NCBI RefSeq assembly: GCF_007096885.1
Contig: NZ_VJNO01000050.1
Span: forward strand, 1 to 40,817
Source of the DNA: Streptomyces sp. 130
Lineage (GTDB): Bacteria > Actinomycetota > Actinomycetes > Streptomycetales > Streptomycetaceae
DNA: 40,817 bases
Reading direction: 5' to 3'
The translations under genes and the position numbers were made by a program. Positions 1-8,334 of this stretch are shown piece by piece. Under the pieces are notes generated by a model. It was not told where the DNA came from. It saw nothing but the letters and a program-made list of their open reading frames with translations, and did no database searches. Each line of letters opens with the position of its first letter. Position 1 is the first letter of the stretch.

Positions 1-1014
1 CAGGACCTCCACGAGATCTACGAGGGCGAGGTGCGCTACGCCCGCGACGCCTTCGAGGGCCTGCGCCTGATGGACGCGCTCATCGCCGTCAAGCGCGGCG
101 TCCCCGGAGCCACCCTCCCCGAACTGAAGCAGCGCCGCGTCCCCAAGCGGGACACCGCCGTCCTGGAGGTGAACGAGCCGGAGGAGGGCGTCCGCTCCGA
201 CGTCTCCGTCACCAACCCGGTCCCCACCCCGCCGTTCTGGGGCAGCCGGGTCGTCAAGGGCATCCAGCTCAAGGAGTACGCCTCCTGGCTGGACGAGGGC
301 GCCCTGTTCAAGGGGCAGTGGGGCCTCAAGCAGGCCAGGGCCGGCGACGGACCCACGTACGAACAGCTCGCCGAGAGCGAGGGACGCCCGCGGCTGCGCG
401 GCCTCCTCGACCGGCTCCAGACGGACAACCTGCTCGAAGCGGCCGTCATCTACGGCTACTACCCCTGCGTCTCCAAGGGCGACGACCTGATCCTGCTCCA
501 CGAGGACGGCTCCGAGCGGACCCGGTTCACCTTCCCGCGCCAGCGCCGCGGCCGGCGGCTGTGCCTCTCGGACTTCTTCCGCCCCGAGGAGTCCGGCGAG
601 ACGGACGTCGTGGGCCTCCAGGTCGTCACCGTCGGCTCCAGGATCGGCGCCGAGACCGCGAAGCTCTTCGAGGCCAACGCCTACCGCGACTACCTGGAGC
701 TCCACGGCCTCTCCGTGCAGCTCGCCGAGGCCCTGGCCGAGTACTGGCACGCCCGGGTCCGCTCGGAGCTGGGCTTCGCGGGGGAGGACCCGGCGGACGT
801 CGAGGACATGTTCGCCCTGAAGTACCGGGGCGCGCGCTTCTCGCTCGGCTACGGCGCCTGCCCGGACCTGGAGGACCGCGCCAAGATCGCGGACCTGCTG
901 CGGCCGGAGCGGATCGGCGTCCACCTCTCCGAGGAGTTCCAGCTGCACCCCGAGCAGTCGACCGACGCGATCGTCATCCACCACCCCGAGGCGAAGTACT
1001 TCAACGCGCGGTAG
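1..1014 (+). CDS. metH: Cobalamin-dependent methionine synthase, C-terminal part (5' truncated by window)
   Basis: Transfers a methyl group from 5-methyltetrahydrofolate to homocysteine through methylcobalamin, the last step of methionine synthesis; cytosolic. The reading frame is open from base 1, so the gene begins before the window; 337 residues are visible. They cover the end of the cobalamin-binding region and the AdoMet-dependent reactivation domain. Family hallmarks are AAVIYGYYPC, FTFPRQRRG, the AdoMet-binding stretch RGARFSLGYGACP, and the ending HHPEAKYFNAR. The homocysteine, folate and cap modules must lie upstream and cannot be judged. An imperfect GC-rich hairpin (1071-1104) follows the stop and could terminate transcription, although it sits in the leader of the next gene. 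Confidence 0.96.
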   Translation, partial: QDLHEIYEGEVRYARDAFEGLRLMDALIAVKRGVPGATLPELKQRRVPKRDTAVLEVNEPEEGVRSDVSVTNPVPTPPFWGSRVVKGIQLKEYASWLDEGALFKGQWGLKQARAGDGPTYEQLAESEGRPRLRGLLDRLQTDNLLEAAVIYGYYPCVSKGDDLILLHEDGSERTRFTFPRQRRGRRLCLSDFFRPEESGETDVVGLQVVTVGSRIGAETAKLFEANAYRDYLELHGLSVQLAEALAEYWHARVRSELGFAGEDPADVEDMFALKYRGARFSLGYGACPDLEDRAKIADLLRPERIGVHLSEEFQLHPEQSTDAIVIHHPEAKYFNAR

Positions 1015-1133
1015 GACTCCGTTCGACGCGTCGTAGCCGATCACGTCGTACACTGGTCGGTCCAGCGCAGGCCGGTCGCCCATCCTCCGGGACGGGCGGC
1101 CGGCCTTCTCGTCCCTCATGGAAGGTGTGCCGG

Positions 1134-1826
1134 ATGACCAGTACGGTTCCCGCGTCCCTGACCCGCACGGCCAAGGGCGCTGCCCTCCGGGCCGTCTTTC
1201 TCGACATGGACGGCACCCTGGTCGACACCGAGGGCTTCTGGTGGGACGTCGAGGTCGAGGTCTTCGCCGGCCTCGGCCACCGGCTGGACGAGGCGTGGCG
1301 GGACGTGGTCGTCGGCGGGCCCATGTCACGCAGCACCGGATACCTCATCGAGGCGACCGGCGCGGACATCACCCTCGACGAGGCCGCCGTACTGCTCAAC
1401 GACCGGTTCGAGAAGCGCATCGGCAACGGGGTGCCGCTGATGCCCGGCGCCGCCCGCCTCCTCGCCGAACTGCACCGCCACGAGATCCCCACCGCCCTGG
1501 TCTCCGCCTCGCACCGCCGCATCATCGACCGCGTCCTGGACTCGGTGGGCCACCACCACTTCGCGCTCACCGTCGCCGGCGACGAGGTCACCCGCACCAA
1601 GCCGCACCCCGAGCCGTACCTCACCGCCGCGCGCGGCTTCGGCGTCGACCCCCGGCTCTGCGCCGTCATCGAGGACACCGCGACCGGGGTGGCCGCCGCC
1701 GAGGCCGCCGGCTGCCGGGTGGTCGCCGTGCCCTCGGTCTCCCCGATCGCGCCCGCCGAGGGCCGGGTGGTCGTGGGCTCACTCGAAGAAGTGGACCTCG
1801 CATTCCTCCGAGGGCTCATCAACTGA
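1134..1826 (+). CDS. HAD-superfamily hydrolase (beta-phosphoglucomutase-like phosphatase)
   Basis: A 230-residue haloacid-dehalogenase-type phosphatase or phosphomutase; the substrate cannot be read from sequence. Motif I is FLDMDGTLVDTE (nucleophile Asp24, acid/base Asp26). Motif II is the ALVSAS segment. The conserved Lys lies in TRTKPHPEPY and motif III in VIEDTATGVAAAEAAG. The helical cap after motif I places it with the beta-PGM/GPH-like subfamily. The ATG at 1134 is chosen because GGAAGG (1120-1125) sits 8 bases upstream. A TACACT box at 1049-1054 could be its -10, which would give a leader containing the hairpin at 1071-1104. It follows metH on the same strand after 119 bases, so a functional link with metH is not shown. 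Confidence 0.9.
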   Translation: MTSTVPASLTRTAKGAALRAVFLDMDGTLVDTEGFWWDVEVEVFAGLGHRLDEAWRDVVVGGPMSRSTGYLIEATGADITLDEAAVLLNDRFEKRIGNGVPLMPGAARLLAELHRHEIPTALVSASHRRIIDRVLDSVGHHHFALTVAGDEVTRTKPHPEPYLTAARGFGVDPRLCAVIEDTATGVAAAEAAGCRVVAVPSVSPIAPAEGRVVVGSLEEVDLAFLRGLIN

Positions 1827-1980
1827 ATGCGCCGGAAACGGCACCGAGAGTATTTCTGTGAATGAACGGAAAAGCTCTCGGGGCGGCCGTGCGGATAAAC
1901 GGTCCGCGCGCCCGGGTCCGGCATTCCGGAGCGCGCCCGCTAAGGTCTCCTCCCTGAAGCGATGAGGGAGAACGGCCACC

Positions 1981-3585
1981 ATGAAAAGCAAGACCCTGGT
2001 GCTGCCGGCCGTCGCGGGCCTCCTGGCGCCCGTGCTCGCCGGCTGCGGCGCGGCGGACGGCGGCGCCACCGGGAGCAACGCCGGCGCCGTCGTCGTCGGC
2101 ACCACGGACCGGATCGCCGCCTCCGCCGGGGCCTCCGCCCCGCTCGACCCGGCAGTCGGCTATGAAGCGGGCGTCTGGAACGTCCTGCGGCAGACCGTGC
2201 AGACCCTGCTGGCCGCCCCGCGCGGCGGTGGCCTCCCGGTCCCCGAAGCGGCCCGGAGCTGCGGTTTCACGGACCGCGAGAGCGAGAGCTACCGCTGCCG
2301 GCTGCGCGCCGGACTCACCTTCGCCGACGGCACCCCCGTCACCGCCGACGACGTCAAGTACTCCCTCGACCGGGTGCGGCGCATCAAGTCCGCGAACGGG
2401 CCCGCCGCCCTCCTCGACAACATCGACACCGTCGAGACCACGGGCACCCGCGAGGTCGTCTTCCACCTCAAGACCCCCGACGCCACCTTCCCGTACAAGC
2501 TCGCCACCCCGGCCGCCGGAATCGTCCCGCGCGACAAGTACCCCGCGAATTCCGCCCGCAGCGGATTCCAGGTGGACGGCTCGGGGCCGTACACCATGAA
2601 ACCGGGAGTGGAATCCGGGCGGGTTGTGAAAATCTCCTTCACCAGAAATCCCCATTACCGGGGGAGCTACGAGGTGCGGAACGAATCCGTCGAACTCGAT
2701 CTCTTCCCCGACGCCGCCGCCATGGGCGAGGCGTTCGACGCCGAGAAGCTCGACATGATGGCCCGCACCGTCTCCGCCGACCGGGTCCGGCGCATGCTGG
2801 CCAAGCCCGAGGACGGGGTGCGGCTCACCGAGATGCCCGGACTCGCCATCAGCTACCTCGGCTTCGACACCGACGAACCCGCCCTCCGGAACAGGGCCGT
2901 CCGCCAGGCCATCGCCCAGGTGGTCGACCGGGGCGCGATCGCGGGCCAGGTCTACGGCACCACCGTCGAACCGCTGTACTCACTCATCCCGAGCGGGATC
3001 ACCGCCCACGACAACGCGTTCTACAGCACCTACGGCGAACCCAGCGCCGCCAAGGCCGCCGCCCTCCTCGAGAAGGCCAAGGTCCCCACCCCCGTACGCT
3101 TCACGCTGCACTACACCGACGACCACTACGGCCGGGACACCGCCACCGAGTTCCGGGCGCTGCGGAAGCAGCTCAACGACACCGGGCTCTTCGACGTCGC
3201 CGTCGAGGGCACCCCCTGGACCCGCTACCGGCCCGCCGAACTCCGGGGCGACTACGCCGCCTACGGCATGGGCTGGTTCCCCGACTTCCCGGACCCCGAC
3301 AACTACACGGCGCCCTTCCTCGGCCCGGACAACTTCCTCGGCTCGCCCTACACCTCCGACGAGGCCCGGACCCTCATCGCGCACTCCCGCCGCCAGGCCG
3401 ACCGGGGGGCCGCCACGCCCGCCTTCGAACGGCTCCAGGACATCGTCGCCCGGGACGTGCCCGTCCTCCCGCTCTGGCAGGGCAAGCAGTACGTCGCCTC
3501 CCGCGAGGACCTCAGCGGCGTCGAATGGGCGGTCGACTCGGGCGCCGACCTCCACCTCTGGGAACTCGGACGGGGCACCGACTAG
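1981..3585 (+). CDS. ABC transporter solute-binding lipoprotein, peptide/nickel family 5
   Basis: A 534-residue extracytoplasmic binding protein of the SBP_bac_5 (oligopeptide/dipeptide) family. The first 22 residues form a lipoprotein signal peptide with lipobox LAGC (Cys22), so it should be anchored on the outer face of the membrane. Family features include LRAGLTFADGTPVTADDVKYS, the LGFDTDEPALRNRAVRQAI segment and MGWFPDFPDPDNYTAPFL near the C-terminus. ATG 1981 has a purine-rich site (GAGGGAG, from 1964) upstream. A TAAGGT box at 1941-1946 in the 154-base upstream gap is a plausible -10. No permease or ATPase gene adjoins it, so it is an orphan binding protein. It ends 15 bases from the convergent response-regulator gene. 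Confidence 0.92.
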   Translation: MKSKTLVLPAVAGLLAPVLAGCGAADGGATGSNAGAVVVGTTDRIAASAGASAPLDPAVGYEAGVWNVLRQTVQTLLAAPRGGGLPVPEAARSCGFTDRESESYRCRLRAGLTFADGTPVTADDVKYSLDRVRRIKSANGPAALLDNIDTVETTGTREVVFHLKTPDATFPYKLATPAAGIVPRDKYPANSARSGFQVDGSGPYTMKPGVESGRVVKISFTRNPHYRGSYEVRNESVELDLFPDAAAMGEAFDAEKLDMMARTVSADRVRRMLAKPEDGVRLTEMPGLAISYLGFDTDEPALRNRAVRQAIAQVVDRGAIAGQVYGTTVEPLYSLIPSGITAHDNAFYSTYGEPSAAKAAALLEKAKVPTPVRFTLHYTDDHYGRDTATEFRALRKQLNDTGLFDVAVEGTPWTRYRPAELRGDYAAYGMGWFPDFPDPDNYTAPFLGPDNFLGSPYTSDEARTLIAHSRRQADRGAATPAFERLQDIVARDVPVLPLWQGKQYVASREDLSGVEWAVDSGADLHLWELGRGTD

Positions 3586-3600
3586 GGCCCCCGTCCCGTG

Positions 3601-4275
3601 TCACTGCTGTGCGCCGGGGCGCACCAGGCCGCTCTCGTACGCGTACACCGCGGCCTGGACCCGGTCGCGCAGACCCAGCTTGGTCAGCACATGGCCCACA
3701 TGGGTCTTCACCGTCGTCTCGCTGACGAACAGGTCGGCGGCGATCTCCGCGTTCGACAGGCCGCGCGCCACCAGCTTCAGCACCTCGACCTCGCGGTCCG
3801 TCAGCGTGTGCAGCGTGTCCGGCACGGGCTCCTCGCCCGACGGGAGATGATCCGCGTACTTGTCCAGCAGCCGGCGCGTCACGCTCGGGGCGAGCATCGC
3901 CTCACCGCCCGCCACCACCCGGATCGCCTGCACCAGCTCATCCGCCGGCGCGTCCTTCAGCAGGAAGCCGCTCGCCCCGGCGCGCAGCGCCTCCACCACG
4001 TACTCGTCGAGGTCGAACGTCGTCAGCACCAGCACCTTCGCCGGACCGTCCCGGCCCGGGCCGGTGATCTGGCGCGTCGCCTCGACCCCGTCCATCCGCG
4101 GCATCCGGATGTCCATCAGCACCACATCGGGCTGGAGCGCGCGCACCTGGTCGAGCGCCTGGAGACCGTCACCGGCCTCACCCACCACCGCGAGATCCCC
4201 CTCGGCCTCCAGAATCATCCGGAAGCCCGTGCGAAGCAGCGGTTGGTCGTCGACCAGAAGGACGCGGATAGCCAC
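3601..4275 (-). CDS. NarL/LuxR-family two-component response regulator (orphan)
   Basis: A 224-residue cytosolic transcription regulator. Residues 1-120 form a receiver domain: acidic pocket VDDQ (Asp9/Asp10), phospho-acceptor Asp55 in VVLMDIRMP, and conserved Lys in GFLLKDAP. Residues about 155-215 form the LuxR/GerE helix-turn-helix (LTDREVEVLKLVARGLSNAEIA, then VSETTVKTHVGHVLTKL). The start is GTG at 4275 with a GAGGAG ribosome site that overlaps the stop codon of the upstream nuclease gene (9-base gap). The two genes are therefore very likely one operon and translationally coupled. No histidine kinase is present nearby. If the nuclease promoter is damage-inducible, this regulator would be co-induced; that is inference. 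Confidence 0.95.
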   Translation of the reverse strand: MAIRVLLVDDQPLLRTGFRMILEAEGDLAVVGEAGDGLQALDQVRALQPDVVLMDIRMPRMDGVEATRQITGPGRDGPAKVLVLTTFDLDEYVVEALRAGASGFLLKDAPADELVQAIRVVAGGEAMLAPSVTRRLLDKYADHLPSGEEPVPDTLHTLTDREVEVLKLVARGLSNAEIAADLFVSETTVKTHVGHVLTKLGLRDRVQAAVYAYESGLVRPGAQQ

Positions 4276-4284
4276 CAGATCTCC

Positions 4285-5208
4285 TCAATGCCCGTCGAGG
4301 GCCACAGGCCGGCCGGCCTCGGCCCGGACCGGCTCCATTCTGCCCCGGTCATCCTCCGCCGGAGCGGCCGGGCGGACCGTCAGCGGATAGACCGGGGGAG
4401 TCCCGCCGAATTCCGGACAGAGCGCCTGATGGTCGCACCAGCCGCACAGCTTCGTCGGACGAGGCCGCCACTCGCCCGTCCGCGTCGCCAGCGAGATCGC
4501 CTCCCACAGCGCCAGCAGCTTGCGCTCCACCCGCTCCAGGTCCGCCACGACCGGGTCGTACGTCAGCACGTCACCGCTGCCCAGATAGACCAGCTGCAGC
4601 CGGCGCGGCACCACGCCCTTCAGCCGCCAGACCACCAGGGCGTAGAACTTCATCTGGAACAGCGCCCCCTCCGCGTACTCCGGACGCGGCGCCTTCCCCG
4701 TCTTGTAGTCCACGATCCGGACCTCGCCCGTCGGCGCCACGTCGATCCGGTCGATCACCCCGCGCAGCCGCAGCCCCGACTCCAGCTCCGTCTCCACGAA
4801 GAGCTCGCGCTCCGCCGGCTCCAGGCGCGTCGGGTCCTCCAGCGAGAACCAGCGCTCCACCAGCTGTTCCGCCTGCCCCAGCCACCGCGCCAGCCGCTCT
4901 CCGTCCTCGTCCTGCGCGAAGAGCTCGCCCAGCTCCGGCTTCGACTCCAGCAGCCGGTCCCACTGCCCCGGGATCAGCGCCGTCGCCCGGCCGGGCGTGC
5001 GCTCCGCCGCCGGATTGTCGAACAGCCGCTCCAGCACCGCGTGAACCAGCGTCCCCCGGGTAGCAGCCTCGCTGGGCTTCTGCGGCAGCTTGTCGATGAC
5101 GCGGAAGCGGTACAGCAGCGGGCACTGCATGAAATCGCTCGCCCGTGACGGGGAGAGCGAGGAGGGCGGCTGAGGCACCGGCTGGGACGGCGGTGGAACG
5201 GAGGTCAT
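4285..5208 (-). CDS. RecB-family PD-(D/E)XK exonuclease with Fe-S cluster ligands
   Basis: A 307-residue stand-alone nuclease domain of the RecB/AddB/Cas4 group, expected to cut single-stranded or processed DNA ends in repair. Catalytic residues are His56 in RGTLVHAVLE, an acidic residue in GVIDRID (Asp153/Asp156), and Asp167 and Lys169 in RIVDYKTGK. Four cysteines, Cys29 (MQCPLLYRF) and Cys255/Cys258/Cys264 (C-x2-C-x5-C), fit the AddB/Cas4-type [4Fe-4S] ligand pattern that clamps the nuclease fold. No helicase domain is fused. The ATG lies 6 bases after a TAGGGT box, so the mRNA is probably leaderless. The gene is first in an operon with the response regulator. Its promoter matches the RecA-NDp DNA-damage consensus (see 5215-5237). 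M. tuberculosis has a homologue beside trmI. Confidence 0.93.
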   Translation of the reverse strand: MTSVPPPSQPVPQPPSSLSPSRASDFMQCPLLYRFRVIDKLPQKPSEAATRGTLVHAVLERLFDNPAAERTPGRATALIPGQWDRLLESKPELGELFAQDEDGERLARWLGQAEQLVERWFSLEDPTRLEPAERELFVETELESGLRLRGVIDRIDVAPTGEVRIVDYKTGKAPRPEYAEGALFQMKFYALVVWRLKGVVPRRLQLVYLGSGDVLTYDPVVADLERVERKLLALWEAISLATRTGEWRPRPTKLCGWCDHQALCPEFGGTPPVYPLTVRPAAPAEDDRGRMEPVRAEAGRPVALDGH

Positions 5209-5214
5209 GCGAAG

Positions 5215-5237
5215 ACCCTACGACCCGCCACTGACAC
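5215..5237 (-). promoter_or_regulatory. RecA-NDp-type (PafBC-dependent) promoter of the RecB-family nuclease gene
   Basis: On the minus strand the sequence reads GTGTCAGTG-N8-TAGGGT. The known mycobacterial RecA-NDp consensus is tTGTCRGTG-N8-TANNNT; only the least conserved first base differs and the spacing is exact. The TAGGGT hexamer ends 6 bases before the ATG at 5208, so transcription should begin at or next to the start codon. PafB and PafC, encoded in this window, activate this promoter class in mycobacteria. Damage control of this gene is inferred. Confidence 0.8.
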
Positions 5238-5325
5238 CGATCGGCATACCATCGACCACAGACCCTCCAACACTGCATCATCGTGGCGAAAGACACCGCG
5301 AAGGACATCCGACCGAAGGGACCTC

Positions 5326-6564
5326 GTGGACGAGAGCGGCGACGGCCGGCGGCCGCAGCCCGGCCCGGCGGGCCCCGGCCCCGGCAAGGGCGCGCCCCCG
5401 CGCCGGGACGAGCCCGGAGGCGGCATCCTCATGGGCCGCCCCTTCGGCGTGCCCGTCTACGTCGCCCCCAGCTGGTTCCTGGTGGCGGCCCTGATCACCT
5501 GGGTCTTCGGCGGCCAGCTCGACCGGGTCCTCCCCGACCTCGGCGCGGCCCGCTACCTCGTCGCGCTCTTCTTCGCGATCGCCTTCTACGCCTCCGTCCT
5601 CGTCCACGAACTCGCCCACACGATCGCCGCCCTGCGCTACAAGCTCCCCGTCCGGCGCATCCAGCTCCAGTTCTTCGGCGGCGTCTCGGAGATCGAGAAG
5701 GAGTCCGAGACCCCGGGCCGCGAATTCGTCCTCGCCTTCGTCGGCCCCCTGCTCTCCCTCGTCCTGGGCGGGCTCTTCTACGTACCCCTGCGCTTCGTGG
5801 AACGCGGCACGGTCCCCGCCGTCCTGCTCGGCGGGCTGATGATCTCCAACCTCATCGTCGCCGCCTTCAACCTGCTGCCCGGCCTCCCGCTCGACGGCGG
5901 CCGCATGCTCAGGGCCGTCGTCTGGAAGATCACCGGCAAGCCGATGAGCGGCACCGTCGCCGCCGCCTGGGTCGGCCGCGCCCTCGCCGTCGTCACGCTC
6001 ATCGGCCTCCCGCTGCTCACCCGCAGCGGCTCCCTGGGCAACGACGCCGACGAGATCAGCGGCATGGACACCGTCACCGACGCCCTGCTCGCCGCGATCC
6101 TCGCCGCCATCATCTGGACCGGCGCCGGAAACAGCCTGCGCATGGCCCGGCTCCGCGAGCACCTGCCCGGCCTCCGCGCCCGCAGCCTCACCCGCCGCGC
6201 CGTCCCCGTCGAGGCCGCCACCCCGCTCTCCGAGGCCCTGCGCCGGGCCAACGAGGCCGGCGCCCGCGCCCTCGTCGTCGTGGACGGCACCGGCGAGCCC
6301 AAGGCCCTCGTCCGGGAGACGGCCATCGTCGCCGTCCCCGAGCACCGCCGCCCCTGGGTCGCCGTCAGCGGCCTCGCCCAGGACCTCACCGACGGCATGA
6401 AGGTCCCCGCCGAACTCGCCGGCGAGGCCCTCCTGGACCGCCTCAAGGCCACCCCCGCGACCGAATACCTCGTCGTCGAGGAGACCGGCGAGATCTACGG
6501 CGTCCTCTCCACCGCCGACGTGGAGCGCGCCTTCGTGGCCGCCATGGCCCGCCCCGCCGCCTGA
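5326..6564 (+). CDS. Site-2-protease-like M50 membrane metalloprotease with CBS region
   Basis: A 412-residue intramembrane zinc metalloprotease of the FtsH-independent S2P/M50 (Rip3-like) group. Zinc ligands are His94 and His98 in the HELAH motif, with catalytic Glu95; the third ligand is Asp190 in NLLPGLPLDGG. Four to six membrane helices span residues about 45-260. The C-terminal 150 residues resemble a CBS-domain pair (ATPLSEALRRANEAGARALVVVDG and EYLVVEETGEIYGVLSTADVERAF), a common regulatory tail in this subgroup. Start GTG 5326 is chosen for the AAGGGA site about 5 bases upstream. The substrate is unknown; relatives cut membrane-anchored anti-sigma factors. It is divergent from the nuclease gene (117-base gap) and followed after 71 bases by trmI. 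Confidence 0.92.
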   Translation: MDESGDGRRPQPGPAGPGPGKGAPPRRDEPGGGILMGRPFGVPVYVAPSWFLVAALITWVFGGQLDRVLPDLGAARYLVALFFAIAFYASVLVHELAHTIAALRYKLPVRRIQLQFFGGVSEIEKESETPGREFVLAFVGPLLSLVLGGLFYVPLRFVERGTVPAVLLGGLMISNLIVAAFNLLPGLPLDGGRMLRAVVWKITGKPMSGTVAAAWVGRALAVVTLIGLPLLTRSGSLGNDADEISGMDTVTDALLAAILAAIIWTGAGNSLRMARLREHLPGLRARSLTRRAVPVEAATPLSEALRRANEAGARALVVVDGTGEPKALVRETAIVAVPEHRRPWVAVSGLAQDLTDGMKVPAELAGEALLDRLKATPATEYLVVEETGEIYGVLSTADVERAFVAAMARPAA

Positions 6565-6623
6565 CCCCGCGCGCATCCCCGTACATCCGTACGGGCGGCG
6601 GTCGGCGGCCCCCGAAACACCGG

Positions 6624-6635
6624 TACGCTGGTCAC
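6624..6635 (+). promoter_or_regulatory. Leaderless promoter -10 of trmI
   Basis: TACGCT at 6624-6629 is followed by 6 bases and then the ATG at 6636, and there is no ribosome-binding sequence. This is the standard geometry of leaderless actinobacterial transcripts. No clear -35 was found. Confidence 0.6.
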
Positions 6636-7541
6636 ATGTCTGAACCGACCGGTGCCGCCCGCCGACGCGGGCCCTTCAAGGTCGGGGACCAGGTCCAGCT
6701 CACCGATCCCAAGGGACGCCACCACACCTTCACGCTCGAAGCCGGAAAGAACTTCCACACCCACAAGGGTTCTTTCCCGCACGACGAGCTGATCGGCGCC
6801 CCCGAGGGCAGTGTGGTCCGTACCACGGGAAACGTCGCCTACCTCGCGCTGCGCCCCCTGCTCCCCGACTACGTCCTGTCCATGCCCCGCGGCGCCGCCG
6901 TGGTCTACCCGAAGGACGCGGGCCAGATCCTCGCCTTCGGCGACATCTTCCCCGGCGCCCGCGTCGTGGAGGCGGGCGTCGGCTCGGGCGCGCTCTCCAC
7001 CTTCCTGCTCCGCGCCATCGGCGAACAGGGCATGCTGCACTCGTACGAGCGCCGCGAGGACTTCGCCGAGATCGCCCAGCAGAACGTGGAGCGCTACTTC
7101 GGCAGCCCGCACCCCGCCTGGCAGCTCACGGTCGGCGACCTCCAGGACAACCTCACCGACACCGACGTGGACCGCGTCGTGCTGGACATGCTGGCGCCCT
7201 GGGAGTGCCTGGACGCCGTCTCCAAGGCGCTCGTCCCCGGCGGCATCCTCTGCGCGTACGTCGCCACCACCACCCAGCTCTCCCGGACGGTCGAGTCCAT
7301 CCGTGAGATCGGCTGCTTCGCCGAGCCGCAGCCCTGGGAGTCGATGATCCGCAACTGGCACGTGGAGGGCCTGGCCGTGCGCCCGGACCACCGCATGATC
7401 GGGCACACCGGCTTCCTCGTCACCGCCCGCCGGCTCGCCGACGGCGTAGAGGCCCCGGCCCGTCGCCGCCGCCCCTCCAAGGGCGCCTACGGCGAGGACT
7501 ACGACGGCCCGGGCGGCCGGAGCGGCTCCTCCCGCGACTGA
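6636..7541 (+). CDS. trmI: tRNA (adenine-58-N1)-methyltransferase TrmI
   Basis: Methylates N1 of adenosine 58 in the T-loop of tRNA using S-adenosylmethionine; the family acts as a homotetramer. The 301-residue protein has an N-terminal beta domain (about 1-90), the TrmI signature YPKDAGQIL (91-99), the AdoMet-binding loop VVEAGVGSGALS (110-121) and the catalytic Asp184 in VVLDMLAPWE. The segment ESMIRNWHVEGLAVRPDHRMIGHTGF is also typical. The C-terminus is a disordered Arg/Gly-rich tail of about 25 residues. ATG 6636 agrees with the leaderless promoter immediately upstream. In M. tuberculosis the homologue likewise lies between the RecB-family nuclease and the proteasome ATPase. Confidence 0.96.
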   Translation: MSEPTGAARRRGPFKVGDQVQLTDPKGRHHTFTLEAGKNFHTHKGSFPHDELIGAPEGSVVRTTGNVAYLALRPLLPDYVLSMPRGAAVVYPKDAGQILAFGDIFPGARVVEAGVGSGALSTFLLRAIGEQGMLHSYERREDFAEIAQQNVERYFGSPHPAWQLTVGDLQDNLTDTDVDRVVLDMLAPWECLDAVSKALVPGGILCAYVATTTQLSRTVESIREIGCFAEPQPWESMIRNWHVEGLAVRPDHRMIGHTGFLVTARRLADGVEAPARRRRPSKGAYGEDYDGPGGRSGSSRD

Positions 7542-7557
7542 CCCGCGGCAAGGCACC

Positions 7558-7605
7558 GGCGCCGCCGCCGGGCCCCGGACCGACCCGGGGCCCGGCGGCG
7601 GCGCC
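7558..7605 (+). terminator. Strong intrinsic terminator after trmI
   Basis: Perfect 21-base inverted repeat (7558-7578 and 7585-7605) with a 6-base loop, starting 17 bases after the trmI stop. The stem is almost all G/C. As is usual in Streptomyces there is no long T tract (CCTTG follows). Confidence 0.9.
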
Positions 7606-7740
7606 CCTTGCGCACACGGCCCGGAAGCCCAGGGGCGTCTCGCGCACCCCACCGTTCCGCTGCCGTGTGAGGTGTGGCACGATGCTGGCCACCCCGCACC
7701 GCCGACGGACGCACCACAGGAACCACAGGAGACAGCCCGC

Positions 7741-8331
7741 GTGCAGACCTCCGCGCTCCCGGACCTCGCGCACACCGACACCAGGCCCATGCACTGGCTC
7801 GCCACCGCGGCGGCCATGGCCGCCGTCATCGCGGCAGCCGGTCTCCTCCAGCCCGACGACAGCGCCTCGGCCTCCACCCGGCACCGCACCACGGCCCAGC
7901 AGCAGCACGAGGACGCCGCCGTCGCCCCCGACCCGGCCGAGGCGGACTTCCCCCTGGAGTGCGGCGACGTCGGCGACACCGTCGCCAAGCAGGCCCCCGG
8001 CGACCTCGACGGCGACGGCAGGCCCGAGACCGTCGCGGTGGTCCACTGCGCGGCCGGATCGGGCACCCCGCCCAGCGGCGTCTACGTCCTCACACAGGCG
8101 GGCGGGGCCGCGCCCAGGATCGTGGCGACCCTGGTGGACCCCGCCCAGCAGCTGAGCGTCGGCGACTTCACGGTCCGCGACCGCGTCATCTCCGCCACAC
8201 TCCTCGGCTACTCCTCGTCGTCGGTGCCCTCCTGCTGCCCCGACGAGCAGGAGAAGGTCGCCTGGCAGTGGAAGAACGGGGCGTTCCTCCGCACCAGTGA
8301 CACGGCCGGGACCGCCCGTTCCGGCGCCTGA
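7741..8331 (+). CDS. Small membrane-anchored or exported protein with an FG-GAP-like repeat
   Basis: I do not recognise a function. The 196-residue product has an N-terminal hydrophobic segment (about 19-37, WLATAAAMAAVIAAAGLL) serving as signal anchor. A low-complexity Ala/Thr/Gln linker follows, then an extracellular domain of about 130 residues. That domain contains PGDLDGDGRPETVAVVHC, an Asp-rich calcium-binding-like loop as in FG-GAP/integrin-type repeats, and four cysteines (two adjacent in PSCCPDE) that may form disulfides. GTG 7741 is chosen because AGGAGA lies just upstream and because it puts the hydrophobic segment near the N-terminus; longer in-frame starts exist from 7672. It stands alone between the trmI terminator and the convergent ferredoxin gene, whose stop is only 3 bases away. 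Confidence 0.72.
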   Translation: MQTSALPDLAHTDTRPMHWLATAAAMAAVIAAAGLLQPDDSASASTRHRTTAQQQHEDAAVAPDPAEADFPLECGDVGDTVAKQAPGDLDGDGRPETVAVVHCAAGSGTPPSGVYVLTQAGGAAPRIVATLVDPAQQLSVGDFTVRDRVISATLLGYSSSSVPSCCPDEQEKVAWQWKNGAFLRTSDTAGTARSGA

Positions 8332-8334
8332 CGG

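Noticed and set aside
1071..1104. Firm terminator call after metH
   Set aside because: The stem has a G-T mismatch and 12-base loop and lies directly before the next gene's ribosome site, so it may belong to that leader instead.
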